A DNA stretch of 64,000 bases from positions 5,739,264 to 5,803,263 of the forward strand of contig NC_092583.1 in NCBI RefSeq assembly GCF_037975245.1, written 5' to 3'. The position numbers were made by a program, and so were the translations under genes. How positions within the stretch are numbered: the stretch's first letter is position 1; each line of letters starts with the position of its first letter. This DNA is from Apostichopus japonicus (taxonomy: Eukaryota; Echinodermata; Holothuroidea; Aspidochirotida; Stichopodidae). The notes under the pieces were generated by a model. That model saw only the letters and a program-made list of their open reading frames with translations, made no database searches and was not told the DNA's origin. Positions 1 through 13,500 of the stretch are shown piece after piece.

Positions 1-480
1 AAGTTCTTCCCGTACACCGACTATGAGGTTTTTGCGACATTCCCCACTTGAGATATCGCATTTACAAGATTTTTCATCATTTCACGCCTGGTGACCCAAA
101 ATGACCTACGACCTCCACAAAAAACATTGGGCTACTGGTTCTTCATTAGGTTCCTCCTGGACAACAACTAAAAGAATTGTGCGAGATTCCCCACTTGAGA
201 TATCGAATTCACCAAATTATTCATGATTTCACGCCTGGCGACCCCCAAATGACTTTCGACCTCCAGCAAAGAACAATGGGCTACTGGTTCTTTGTAGGGT
301 CGTCTTGCACAATAACTATGAAGTTGTTGCGACTATCTTCTTTTGATTTATCCCGTTTACAAGATTTTTCATTATTTCACCCCTTGTGACCCCAAATGTC
401 CTTCGACCTTCACCAAAAACAGCGGGCTACTGAAACTCGTTGGGGTCCTCCTGCAGACAATTAATTAAGTTGTTGCGATC
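1..480 (+). repeat. Three tandem copies of a ~148-bp dispersed repeat
   Basis: Three head-to-tail copies can be aligned on the phrase 'gagatatcg' (near 51 and 199) and its decayed form near 346, giving a period of about 148 bp. Each copy carries 'ttcacgcctggtgaccc', 'atgac..tcgacctccac' and 'aaaaacaatgggctactgg'. A further copy lies at about 1868-2010, and related 'gagatatcg...gtgacct' sequence recurs near 21420, 24310, 41985 and 46430. The short ORFs here are incidental. It is a dispersed family with a small local tandem expansion. Confidence 0.75.
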
Positions 481-2690
481 TTCAGAGCCCATTATGGCAC
501 AAAATTGGTTGTAGGCATCTTAGTGCAATTTCGACTGAAGGGGAATGTTCTCCGCACAGTTTTTCGGCAGGGTGTCTCTTCTCGCTGAAAGAAGGACTCT
601 CGTGTGTTTTTCACCAAAATTTTGGTGCGATTTCCTTAGGAGTTGTCATGAAGAGTTGCACGCCGTGAGTTTTCGACTGAAACGGAATGATTCTCGCCCA
701 AACTGGGAACTGGTGAAAGGCACCATTTCGCAGAGCGGTGCATCCTCTCGCCGGCAGGAAAAAACATGTGTTGTGGATCCAACAGGCCTGTTCTCGCAAC
801 CACTTGATCTCAAAACCGGTGGCACCCATCGATTAACGAAGGATTTCCCTCTCGCTAGTGGAGCCCCCCCCCCCCCGATGAATCACGAAACTGTTGGTAG
901 TCATTGTTTCAGGGACGTTAGTCTCTTCTCTCTGAAAGAAATATCTGGTGCTATTAAGAATAAGACGGATCTAAAACTCGTGGTAGAAACAATTTCCACA
1001 ATATTTCCTCTCGCGATAAGCAGTCAGCTTACAAAACCGTGTCTCAACCTCTTTTCGCAAGAGGTACACCCTTGCGAGTTGTCGAAAGGGCGGGAATGTT
1101 CCCGCTCCTGTTTGATCTATCTCTTGATCAAATTGGCCTGTTCCTCGAATCATATCCCCATACAACTGGTAAAACAACCAATTCCTGTAATGTTGTGTGC
1201 TCATTGCCAAGAGTAGCACTACCGGATACTTTTTGAAAACTGGTGGCACCCACTGATTCTGGGGCGTGTCATATCACGCAAGAGAGATTCCCATGGATGG
1301 ACCAATAACTGGTCCGTTTTCTGGGGGGTGGTGTCTGCCCTTGTCAAGGCAAACCACTGCAGTAGTCTTCCGACTGGGGGTGGATGTTTCTCGCCCTTCA
1401 TGGAACAAAACTGGTTGTAGACACAGTTATCGGAAGAGGCACTGATTCCTACAAGAATCGGTGCCTTCGTTGTCCGTTTTGGCTAGGGCGTTTATTGCGA
1501 GCGGTTATACTTCATCGTGGAACGGCTCCATCCACGAGATTTTTTAGGTCTTAATAGCGCCAGGTGCTTCTCTCCTAGAAAGGAGATAACCGTCCCCTTA
1601 AAAGATGCCTGATTAACAGTAAAATGTGGGGTGTTCCCCTCGCAAAAATTGAAACACTTTGTGAATCGATGGGTGCCTCCAATTTCGAGATCAACCGGTT
1701 CGACGAACAGGCCCGTTCGGTCCAAAGCGAGAGGAGTCTACTAACGTAGAGGTGACACCACCAGTTCGGTGCCTGTCACAGTTTCAAGTTAAATCTGGGT
1801 AACATTCCGTTTGTCGACAAACGCCAATTTTCTCCGTCAAAGTAGACCTCCAGTAAACGACCTTTACCCTTCATATATCCCGTTTACAAGATTTTTCACC
1901 ATTTCACATCTGGTGACTCCGAATGACCTCTGAATTAAACCAAAAACAATGGGCGACTAAAACTCGTTGGGGTCCTCCTGCAGGCCACTAATGAAGTTGT
2001 TGCGACTTTTAATCCGCCCTTCATGGAACGAAATTGGTTGTAGGCACAGTTATCGGAGGGGTTGTCTGACCCTGCCAAGAGAATCATCTTTGTGCGATTT
2101 CGACTGTAGGGGAATTTTGTTCGCCCCTCTTGTGGCCTAAACCGGTTTTACGCACAGTTTTTCGGCACCAGGTGCTTATCTCCCAGAGCGGAGACAACCG
2201 TCCCCCTAAAAGATGCCTTACTAACAATTTCGTCTTAAATGTGGGGTGTTCCCTCGCAAGAGTAGACACTCTGTGAATTGGTGGGTACCACCAATTTCGA
2301 GATCAACCGGTTCGACGAACAGGCCCCTTCGGTCTGGGTAACATTCCGGTTCAGTCGACAAACGCAAACCTCTGTCAAGGTAGACCTCCAGGAATCGGTG
2401 GATGACACCAGCTTCGAAAAACACACAACATTCTGTTGACAGCGATAAGAGTCACCGCGCCGCGAAACGTTGCCTACACACGAGTCTCAAGATACATCTA
2501 GGGCGGGGAACATTCACAGGGAGGCCTATTCCTGAAACATGTACTTCTCACCAGTTTTGTAACCCATTTAGGCCGGGAAACGGTTTTGGTCCAAATTGTT
2601 CCTGACATTCTTGGCGAGAAACGACCCTCCTTTGGTCCAAAACGCACTTCAGTTCCTCTGTCTGCGAGCAGAGGCACCCCTGCATACAAT
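481..2690. repeat. Block of degenerate direct and inverted repeats
   Basis: The segment around 765-1000 (containing 'aggcctgttctcg', 'ttgatctcaaaaccggtgg' and 'cacccatcgatt') reappears as its reverse complement at about 1490-1735 and again at about 2165-2335. The two inverted copies are direct repeats of each other about 600 bp apart. Pieces of 'gtgcaatttcgactgaaggggaat' character recur at 520-560, 660-690, 1365-1395 and 2090-2115. The overlapping ORFs (such as 545-1216 and its antisense partners) exist because the sequence is GC-richer and repeats, not because of a gene. No known element type is recognised. The block could be an old, internally rearranged foldback element. Confidence 0.6.
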
Positions 2691-3079
2691 AAAGCTTCTA
2701 TCGAACGACTTACCGTACAATTTTATTAAGACGATTGCTTATTTTAGACATAAACCACAACCATTTCCTACTCTTATTTTATTGTGCCCAACGGACGACA
2801 GTTTCTTCTCCCGTCTGAACACACACATGTTTCAGATTCCGCATTGGTCATGTGTTGGCTGTCATTAAGCCTATCTCACATTCGCAGTATGGGAATTACC
2901 AGGTAATTATTAAGGCATGAATAAACGTAATTGGGAAAAGCAGGTATGAAAAAACGTTTGACACACAATCGCGCTACAAATGTTTTTGAAAATATCAGTT
3001 ATTTAAACGTTCAATGGTGATTCGCTGGCAATAAGGTTTAAACGTTTTTCAGCGTTTTGAACTATTCAAGCCATTCCGT
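2691..3079. other. Gap with no recognised feature
   Basis: AT-rich sequence between the inverted-repeat block and satellite A. No ORF, TIR or tandem structure was seen. Confidence 0.6.
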
Positions 3080-6000
3080 ACTAATCAAACATTTTAACAT
3101 GTTGTGGTCAACTTGAGTCAAACGTCTCAATTTATTTGGTTATCACCTTTTAGAAAAGCTACCTCTCCTCTCAGACTAATAATTTATATATGTTAAACTA
3201 TTCTTTACAACTTTCTTGACAAACTATTTTGGTGCTAGAAATGGAAGAAATTTACCTCTAGTATGCGAGCAGCGTTGTAACTTCACGTTCCTGAGCTACT
3301 GAATCAATCAATGATTGATGTATTAATTTTCATGAGCTCAATGCATTTTATTTCGACTCCAACATGCTACATGAATAAAGGCATGCTTTATTGGCCCATT
3401 AATTGCGAGATTTTATTACATGTAATGGTCAACTTTGGTCAAACTTCTTAATCCCATTTGTTTTTACTGTTGAGGAAAGTTACCTCTCTCTGGGACAAAC
3501 AATCAATCTTAAACTATTCTTAACAACTTTCTAAAAAAACTATTCTAAACAAACTATTCTAAAATGACTAACTATTTTGGTGCTCACCCTGAAAAAAATA
3601 CCTCTAGTATGCGAGACAGCGTTGTAACTTCATATCCCTAATTTCGGTGCAATAAATGATGTATTTCTTTTCGTTTCGTCACAGTGCATTTTATTTTGAC
3701 TCCAACAGTTGATATGGTTTTTAGGTATGCTCTATTCGACCCAAACATGCCAGAATTGTACGTTATGGTCAACTTTGGTCGAAATTCTTTATCTATTTTG
3801 TTATCACCCTTGTGGTAAGCTACCGCTCTATGGAACAAATAATCTATTTTCAACCTTCTAAACAAACTAGTCTTAGCAAACTATTCTAAACGACCTTAAA
3901 CTATTTTGGTGCTCACCCTGACAAAAATTACTTTTAAAATGTGACACAGCGTTGTAACTTCATAATCCTAATTTCGGTGCAATTAATGTTTGTTTTTTCC
4001 TTGGAACACAGTGCATTTTATTTTAACTCCAACACTTTATATAGTTTAAGTTATGCTTTGTTGGACCCAAACATGCCAGAATTGTACATGTTGTGGTAAA
4101 CTCTGGTCAAACTTATTTTATTTTGTTATCACCCTTGGGGTAAGCTACCGCTCTATGGAACAAATAGTCTTTTTTAAACTATTCTTAACAACCTTCTTAA
4201 CGAACTAGACTTAGCAAACTGTTCTAAACTACCTTAATTACTTTTGGTGCTCACCCTGAAAAAAATTACTTTTAGTATGCGAGACAGCGTTAAAACATCA
4301 TATTCCTAATTTCGGTGCAATAAATGATGTATTTCTTTTCCTTACGTCACAGTGCATTTTATTTTAACTCCAAGACTTGATATAGTTTAAGTTATGCTCT
4401 ATTCGATCCAAACATGCCAGAATTGTACGTTGTGGTCACTTTGGTCAAACTTATTTATTCTATTTTGTTATAACCCTTGTGGTAAGCTAGCGCCATCTTA
4501 AACTATTCTGAACAAACTTCTAGAAAAACTAGTCGCAAACAAACTATTCTAAACGACCTTTAACTATTTTGGTGCTCACCCTGAAAAAATTACCTCTAGT
4601 AACCGAGACAGCGTTGTAACTTCATATTCCTAATTTCGTGCAATAAATGATGTATTTCTTTTCCTTACGTCACAGTGCATTTTATTTTAACACCAAACAC
4701 TTGATATAGTTAAAGTTATGCTTTATTGGACCCAAACATGCCAGAATTGTACATTTTGTGGTCAACTTCGGTTAAACGTCTTAATCTATTTTGTTATCAC
4801 CCATATGGTTAGCTACCGCTCTATGAAACAAATAATCTATCTTAGACTATTCTAAACATTTTTCTGAACAAACTATTCTAAATAACCTTTCTAAACGAAC
4901 TATTCTGGTGCTCACCCTGAAAAAAATTACTTTAAGTATGCGAGACAGCGTTGTAATTTCATATTCCTTATTTCTTCTCAATAAATGTTTTTTTTTTCCT
5001 TGGGTCACAGTGCATTTTATTTTGACTCCAACATTTGATTTGGTTAAAGGTATGCTTAATTAGACCCAAACATGCCAGAATTGTACATGTTGTGGTCAAC
5101 TTTGGTTAAACGTCTTAATCTATTTTGTTATCACCCTTATGGTTAGCTACCGCTTTATGGAACAAATAGTCTATTCTTAACAACTTTCTAAACAAACTAT
5201 TCTAATCCAAACAATTCTAAATGACCATTAACTATTTTGGTGCTCACCATGAAAAAAATTCCTTCTAGTATGCGAGACAGCGTTGTAACTTCATATTCCT
5301 AATTTTGTGCAATAAATGATGTATATTTTTTAATTACGTCACAGTGCATTTTATTTTGACTCCAACAATTGATATGGCAGAAGGTATGCTCTATTTGACC
5401 CATGCATGCCAGAATTGTACAATGTTGTGTTCAGCTTTGGTCAAACTTCTTTATCTATTTTGTTATCACCCTTGTGGTAAGCTACCGCTCTATGGAACAA
5501 ATAATCTATTTTAAACTACTCTATCTATTTTAAACAACCTTCTAAACAAACTAGTCTTAACAAACTATTCTAAACGACCTTGAACTATTTTGGTGCTCAC
5601 CCTGGAAAAAGTTACTTTAAGTATGCGAGACAGCGTTGTAACTTCATATTCCTAATTTCGGTGCAATAAATGTTTTTTTTTTTGGTGACAGTGCATTTAA
5701 TTTTAACTTCAAGACTTGATATAGTTAAAGTGATTGCTCTATTCGACCCAAACATGCCAGAATTGTACGTTGTGGTCAACTTCGGTCAAACTGATTTATT
5801 CTATCCTTTTATTACCCTGCTGGTACGCTACCGCTCTATGGAACAAATAGTCTATCTTGAACTATTTTGAACAACCTTCTAAACAAACTAGTCGCAACAA
5901 ACTATTCTTAACGACCTTAAACCATTTTAGTGCTCACCCTGAAAAAAATTACCTCTAGTATGCGAGACAGCGTTGTAACTTCATATTCCTAATTTCGGTG

Positions 6001-9000
6001 CAATAAATGATGTATATCTTTTCCTTATGTCACAGTGCATTTTATTTTGACTCCAACAATTGATATGGCAGAAGGTATGCTCTATTTGACCCAAACATGC
6101 CAGAATTGTACAATGTTGTGTTGAGCTTTGGTCAAACTTCTTTATCTATTTTGTTATCACCCTTGTGGTAAGCTACCGCTCTATGGAACAAATAATCTAT
6201 TTTAAACTATTCTATCTATTTTAAACAACCTTCTAAACAAACTAGTCTTAACAAACTATTCTAAACGACCTTAAACTATTTTGGTGCTCGCCCTGAAAAA
6301 AGTTACTTTAAGTATGCGAGACAGCGTTGTAACTTCATATTCCTAATTTCGGTGCAATAAATGTTTTTTTTTTTGGTCACAGTGCATTTTATTTTAACTC
6401 CAAAACTTGATATAGTTAGTTATGCTCTATTCGACCCAAACATGCCAGAATTGTACGTTGTGGTCAACTTTGGTCAAACTGATTTATTCTATTTTGTTAT
6501 AACCCTTGTGGTAAGCTAGCGCCATCTTTAACTATTCTGAACAAACTTCTAGAAAAACTAGTCGCAAACAAGCTATTCTAAACGACCTTTAACTATTTTG
6601 GTGCTCACCCTGAAAAAAATTACCTCTAAGTATGCGAGACAGCGTTGTAACTTCATATTCCTAATTTCGGTGCAATAAATGATGTATTTCTTTTCCTTAC
6701 GTCACAGTGCATTTTATTTTAACTCCAAGACTTGATATAGTTTAAGTTATGCTTTATTGGACCCAAACATGCCAGAATTGTACATTTTGTGGTCAACTTC
6801 AGTTAAACGTCTAAATCTATTTTGTTATCACCCTTATGGTTAGCTACCGCTCTATGGAACAAATAGTCTATCTAAAACTATTCTTAACAACTTTCTAAAC
6901 AAACTATTCTAAACCAAACAATTCTAAATGACCATTAACTAATTTGGTGCTCACCCTGAAAAAAATTACTTGAAGTATGCGAGACAGCGTTGTAATTTCA
7001 TATTCCTCATTTCTTCTCAATAAATGTTTTTTTTTCCTTGGGTCAACAGTGCATTTTATTTCGACTCCAACATTTGATTTGGTTAAAGGTATGCTTAATT
7101 GGACCCAAACATGCCAGAATTGTACATGTTGTGGTCAACTTTGGATAAACGTCTTAATCTATTTTGTTATCACCCTTATGGTTAGCTACCGCTTTATGGA
7201 ACAAATAGTCTATCTAAAACTATTCTTAACAACTTTCTAAACAAACTATTCTAATCAAAACAATTCTAAATGACCATAACTATTTTGGTGCTCACCATGA
7301 AAAAAATTCCCTCTAGTATGCGAGACAGCGTTGTAACTTCATATTCCTAATTTCGGTGCAATAAATGTTTGTTTTTTTGGTCACAGTGCATTTAATTTTA
7401 ACTCCAAAACTTGACATAGTTAAAGTTATGCTCTATTCGACCCAAACATGCCAGAATTGTACGTTGTGGTCAACTTTGGTCAAACTGATTTATTCTATCT
7501 TTTTATTACCCTTGTGGTACGCTACTGCTCTATGGAACAAATAATCTATCTTAAACTATTTTGAACAACCTTCTAAACAAACTAGTCGCAACAAACTATT
7601 CTTAACGACCTTAAACCATTTTAGTGCTCACCCTGAAAAAAATTACCTCTAGTATGCGAGACAGCGTTGTAACTTCATATTCCTAATTTCGGTGCAATAA
7701 ATGATGTATATCTTTTCCTTACGTCACAGTGCATTTTATTTTGACTCCAACAATTGATATGGCAGAAGGTATGCTCTATTTGACCCATACATGCCAGAAT
7801 TGTACAATGTTGTGGTCAACTTTGGTTAAACGTCTTAATCTATTTTGTTATCACCCATATGGTTAGCTTCCGCTCTATGGAACAAATAATCTATTTTAAA
7901 CTATTCTTAACAACCTTTTTAACGAACTAAACTTAGCAAACTATTCTAAACTACTTTAAACAATTTTGGTGCTCACCCTGAAAAAAATTACTTTTAGTAT
8001 GCGAGACAGCGTTGTAACTTCATATTCCTAATTTCGGTGCAATAAATGATGTATTTCTTTTCCTAACGTCACAGTGCATTTTATTTTAACTCCAAGACGA
8101 TATAGTTTAAGTTATGCTCTAATTCGACCCAAACATGCCAGAATTGTACGTTGGGGTCACTTTGGTCAAACTTATTTATTCTATTTTGTTATGACCCTTG
8201 TGGTAAGCTAGCGCCATCTTAAACTATTCTGAACAAACTTCTAGAAAAACTAGTCGCAAACAAGCTATTCTAAACGACCTTAAACTATTTTGGTGCTCAC
8301 CCTGAAAAGTTACTTTAAGTATGCGAGACAGCATTGTAACTGCATATTCCTAATTTCGGTGCAATAAATTTTTTTTTTCCTTGGGTCAACAGTGCATTTT
8401 ATTTTAACTCCAACTGATTTTGTTAAAGGTATGCTTAATTGGACCCAAACATGCCAGAATTGTACATTTTGTGGTCAACTTCGGGTAAACGTCTTAATCT
8501 ATTTTGTTATCACCCTTATGGTTAGCTACCGCTCTATGGAACAAATAGTCTATCTAAAACTATTCTTAACAACTTTCTAAACAAACTATTCTAAACCAAA
8601 CAATTCTAAATGACCATTAACTATTTTGGTGCTCACCCTGAAAAAAATTACCTCTAGTATGCGAGACAGCGTTGTAACTTCATATTCCTGATTTCGGTGC
8701 AATAAATGATGTATATCTTTTCCTTACGTCACAGTGCATTTTATTTTGACTCCAACAATTGATATGGCAGAAGGTATGCTTTATTGGACCCATACATGCC
8801 AGAATTGTACATGTTGTGGTCAACTTTGGTTAAACGTCTGAATCTATTTTTTCATCACCCATATGGTTAGCTACCGCTCTATGGAACAAATAATCTATTT
8901 TAAACTATTCTTAACAACCTTCTTAACGAACTAGACTTAGCAAACTATTCTAAACTACCTTAATTACTTTTGGTGCTCACCCTGAAAAAAAATACTTTTA

Positions 9001-10590
9001 GTATGCGAGACAGCGTTAAAACTTCATATTCCTAATTTCGGTGCAATAAATGATGTATTTCTTTTCCTTACGTCACAGTGCATTTTATTTTAACTCGCAA
9101 GACTTGATATAGTTTAAGTTATGCTCTATTCGACCCAAACATGCCAGAATTGTACGATGTGGTCACTTTGGTCAAACTTATTTATTCTATTTTGTTATAA
9201 CCCTTGTGGTAAGCTAGCGCCATCTTAAACTATTCTGAACAAACTTCTAGAAAAACTAGTCGCAAACAAACTATTCTAAACGACCTTTAACTATTTTGGT
9301 GCTCACCCTGAAAAAAAAACCTCTAGTAACCGAGACAGCGTTGTAACTTCATATTCCTAATTTCGTGCAATGAATGATGTATTTCTTTTCCTTACGTCAC
9401 AGTGCATTTTATTTTAACTCCAAACACTTGATATAGTTTAAGTTATGCTTTATTGGACCCAAACATGCCAGAATTGTACATGTTGTGGTAATCTTTGGTC
9501 AAACTTATTTTATTTTGTTATTACCCTTGGGGTTAGCTACCGCTCTATGGAACAAATAGTCTTTCTTAAACTATTCTGAACAATCTTCTAAACAAACTAG
9601 TCGCACCAAACTATTCTAAACTATCTTAAACAATTTTGATGCTCACTTTGAAAAAAATTACTTAAAAGTATGTGAGACAGCGTTGTAACTTCATATTTCT
9701 AATTTCTTCTCAATAAATGAAAAACTATTCGCAAAAAAACTATTCAAAACGACCTTTAACTATTTTGGTGCTCACCCTGAAAAAAATTACCTCTAGTAAC
9801 CGAGACAGCGTTGTAACTTCATATTCCTAATTTCGTGCAATAAATGATGTATATCTTTTCCTTACGTCACAGTGCATTTTATTTTGACTCCAACAATTGA
9901 TATGGCAGAAGGTATGCTCTATTTGACCCATACATGCCAGAATTGTACATGTTGTGTTCTGCTTTGGTCAAACTTCTTTATCTATTTTGTTATCACCCTT
10001 GTGGTTAGCTACAAATAGTCTTTCTTAAACTATTCTGAACAACCTTCTAAACAAACTAGTCGCACCAAACTATTCTAAACTATCTTAAACAATTTTGATG
10101 CTCACTTTGAAAAAAAATTACTTAAAAGTATGTGAGACAGCGTTGTAACTTCATATTTCTAATTTCTTCTCAATAAATGAAAAACTATTCGCAAAAAAAC
10201 TATTCAAAACGACCTTTAACTATTTTGGTGCTCACCCTGAAAAAAATTACCTCTAGTTTGCGAGACAGCGTTGTAACTTCATATTCCTAATTTCGTGCAA
10301 TAAATGATGTATATCTTTTCCTTACGTCACAGTGCATTTTATTTTGACTCCAACAATTGATATGGCAGAAGGTATGCTCTATTTGACCCATACATGCCAG
10401 AATTGTACATGTTGTGTTCTGCTTTGGTCAAACTTCTTTATCTATTTTGTTATCACCCTTGTGGTAAGCTACCGCTCTATGGAACAAATAATCTATTTTA
10501 AACTACTCTATCTATTTTAAACAACCTTCTAAACAAACTTTTCTAAACGACCTTAAACTATTTAAGTGCTCACCCTGAAAAAATTACTTT
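3080..10590 (+). repeat. Satellite A: ~22 tandem units of ~320-355 bp
   Basis: Anchors such as 'tatgcgagacagcgttgtaa' occur at about 3261, 3608, 4277, 4937, 5269, 5621, 5959, 6314, 6631, 6977, 7317, 7658, 7998, 8320, 8657, 9001, 9332 and onward, spaced mostly 320-355 bp. Other constant blocks are 'cagtgcattttatttt', 'acccaaacatgccagaatt', 'tctattttgttatcaccctt' and 'ttggtgctcaccctgaaaa'. Units fall into subtypes; for example those with 'caattgatatggcagaagg' recur at about 5366, 6058, 7749, 8757, 9893 and 10351, which suggests higher-order organisation. Two short units of about 130 bp lie near 9667-9797 and 10128-10257. The repeated 62-87-residue ORFs (such as 6977-7240, 8392-8580, 10332-10520) are by-products of unit length. 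Related diverged single copies occur at 17600, 18700, 20170, 24850 and 48150. Confidence 0.95.
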
Positions 10591-13500
10591 AATTCATATT
10601 CTTGAATATCGCCGTCAATTACCATGACCTGAACACTTTCAGTACCCGAGAGATGTCATGTTATCTTTTATGATGAAATTTCGGTGATTATTCATTCATT
10701 TATTGAAGTCTGCATTGTAAATGTTATTAATGGTGATGTTATTTTGATAAAGCTTATGTTGAAAGAAGTTAAATGTATTGTTACCTTGAGAATGTAAAAT
10801 GTAGGATCTGTTAATGTAGTTTTGACATATTACCTTCATATTCTTCTATAGCGATTTCAATTACCATGACCTGAACACTTTCAATACCCGAGAGATGTCA
10901 TGTTATCTTTTATCATGTATTTTGGGTGATTAATCGTTCATTGATTGAAGTATGGATTGGAAATGTTATAAATGATGATGTTATTTTGATCAAGCTTATG
11001 TTGAAGCTAAATGTATTGTAACCTTGAGAATGTAAAATAAAATGTACGATCTGTTAATGTAGTTTTGACATATTACCTTCATATTGTTGAATAGCGCCCT
11101 TAACTATCATGACCTGAACACTTTCAATACCCGTGAGATGTCATGTAATCTTTTATCATGTATTTTTGGTGATTTATCGTTCATTTATTGAAGCCTGCAT
11201 TGAAAATGTGATGTAATGGTGATGTTATTTTGATAAAGCTCATTTTGAAAGTAGTTAAATGTATTGTTACCTTGAGAATTTAAAATTTTTAATCTGTTAA
11301 TGTAAAATTGACCTATTGTCTTTCTATTCTTGAATAGCGCCCTTAATTACCATGACCTGAAAACTTTAAGTACCCGAGATGTCTGATAATCTTTTATTAT
11401 GAAATTTCGGTGATTATTCGTACATTTATTGAAGTCTGCATTGCAAATGTTATAAATGATGATGTTATTTTGATCAAGCTAATGTTGAAAGTAGCTAAAT
11501 GTATTGTTACCTTGAGTATGTAAAATGTACGATCTGTTAATGTAGTTTTGACATATTACCTTCATATTCTTGAATAGCGCCCTTAATTACCATGACCTGA
11601 ACATTTTCAATACCCGAGAGATGTCAAATAACCTTTTATTATGTATTTTCGGTGATTAATCGTTCATTGAATGAATGATGCAATGGAAATGTTATAAATG
11701 ATGTTATTTTGATCAAGCTAATGTTGAAAGTAGCTAAATGTATTTTTACCTTGAGAATGTAAAATGTACGATCTGTTAATGTAGTTTTGACATATTATCT
11801 TCATATTCTTGAATAGCGCCCTTAATTACCATGACCTGAACACTTTCAATACCCGTGAGATGTCATGTAATCTTTTATCATGTATTTTTGGTGATTTATC
11901 GTTCATTTATTGAAGCCTGCATTGAAAATGTTATTTAATGGTGATGTTATTTTGATAAAGCTCATTTTGAAAGTAGTTAAATGTATTGTTACCTTGTGAA
12001 TTTAAAATTTTTAATCTGTTAATGTAAAATCTACCTATTGTCTTTCTATTCTTGAATAGCGCCCTCAGTTACCATGACCTGAAAACTTTAAGTACCCGAG
12101 ATGTCTGATAATCTTTTATTACGAAATTTCGGTGATTATTCGTACATTTATTGAAGTCTGCATTGCAAATGTTATAAATGATGATGATATTTTTATCAAG
12201 CTAATGTTGAAAGTAGCTAAATGTATTGTTACCTTGAGTATGTAAAATGTACGATCTGTTAATGTAGTTTTGACATATTATCTTCATATTTTTGAATAGC
12301 GCCCTTAATTACCATGACCTGAACACTTTCAATACCCGTGAGATATCATGTTATCTTTTATCATGTATTTTTGGTGATTTATCGTTCATTTATTGAAGCC
12401 TGCATTGAAAATGTAATTTAATGGTGATGTTATTTTGATGAAGCTCATTTTGAAAGTAGTTAAATGTATTGTTACCTTGAGAATTTAAAATTTTTAATCT
12501 GTTAATGTAAAATTGACCTATTGTCTTTCTATTCTTGAATAGCGCCCTCAGTTACCATGACCTGAAAACTTTCAATACCGAGATATCATATAATCTTTTA
12601 TTATGAAATTTCGGTGATTAATCGTTCATTTATTGAAGTCTGCTTTGCAAATATTATAAATGATAATGTTATTTTGATCAAGCTAATGTTGAAAGTAGCT
12701 AAATGTATTGTTACCTTGAGTATGTAAAATGTACGATCTGTTAATGTAGTTTTGACATATTATCTTCAAATTCCTGAATAGCGCCCCCAATTACCATGAC
12801 CTGAACATTTTCAATACCCGAGAGATGCCAAATAATCTTTTATTATGCATTTTCGGTGATTAATCGTTCATTGAATGAAGTATGCATTGAAAATGTTATA
12901 AATGATGATGTTATTTTGATCAATCTTGTGTTGAAAGAAGCTAAATGTATTGTTACCTTGAGAATGTAAAATGTACGATCTGTCAATGTAGTTTTGACAT
13001 ATTACCTTCATATTGTTGATTAGCGCCCTCAGTTACCATGACCTGAACACTTTCAATACCCGAGAGATGTCATGTTATCTTTTATCATGTATTTTTGGTG
13101 ATTTATCGTTCATTTATTGAAGCCTGCATTGAAAATGTAATTTAATGGTGATGTTATTTTGATAAAGCTAATGTTGAAAGTAGTCAAATGTATTGTTACC
13201 TTGAGAATTTAAAATTTTTAATCTGTTAATGTAAAATTGACCTATTGTCTGTCTATTCTTGAATAGCGCCCTTAATTATAATGACTAGAACACTTTCAGT
13301 ACCTGAGAGATGTCATGTTATCTTTTTTATGTATTGTCGGTGATTAATCGTTCATTCATTGAAGTCTGCATTGGAAATGTTATTAATGATGATGCTATTT
13401 TGATAATGCTTATGTTGAAAGAAGCTAAATGTATTGTTACCTTAACAATTTAAAAAAGTTCGATGTGTCGATGTAGTTTTGACATATTACCTTCATATTC

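Noticed and set aside
5670-10520. Repeated 62-87-residue ORFs with a 'MHFILTPT' or 'LNWTQTCQNCT' theme
   Set aside because: They recur once per satellite A unit, differ by frameshifts between units and have no splice or start context; the reading reflects the satellite consensus.
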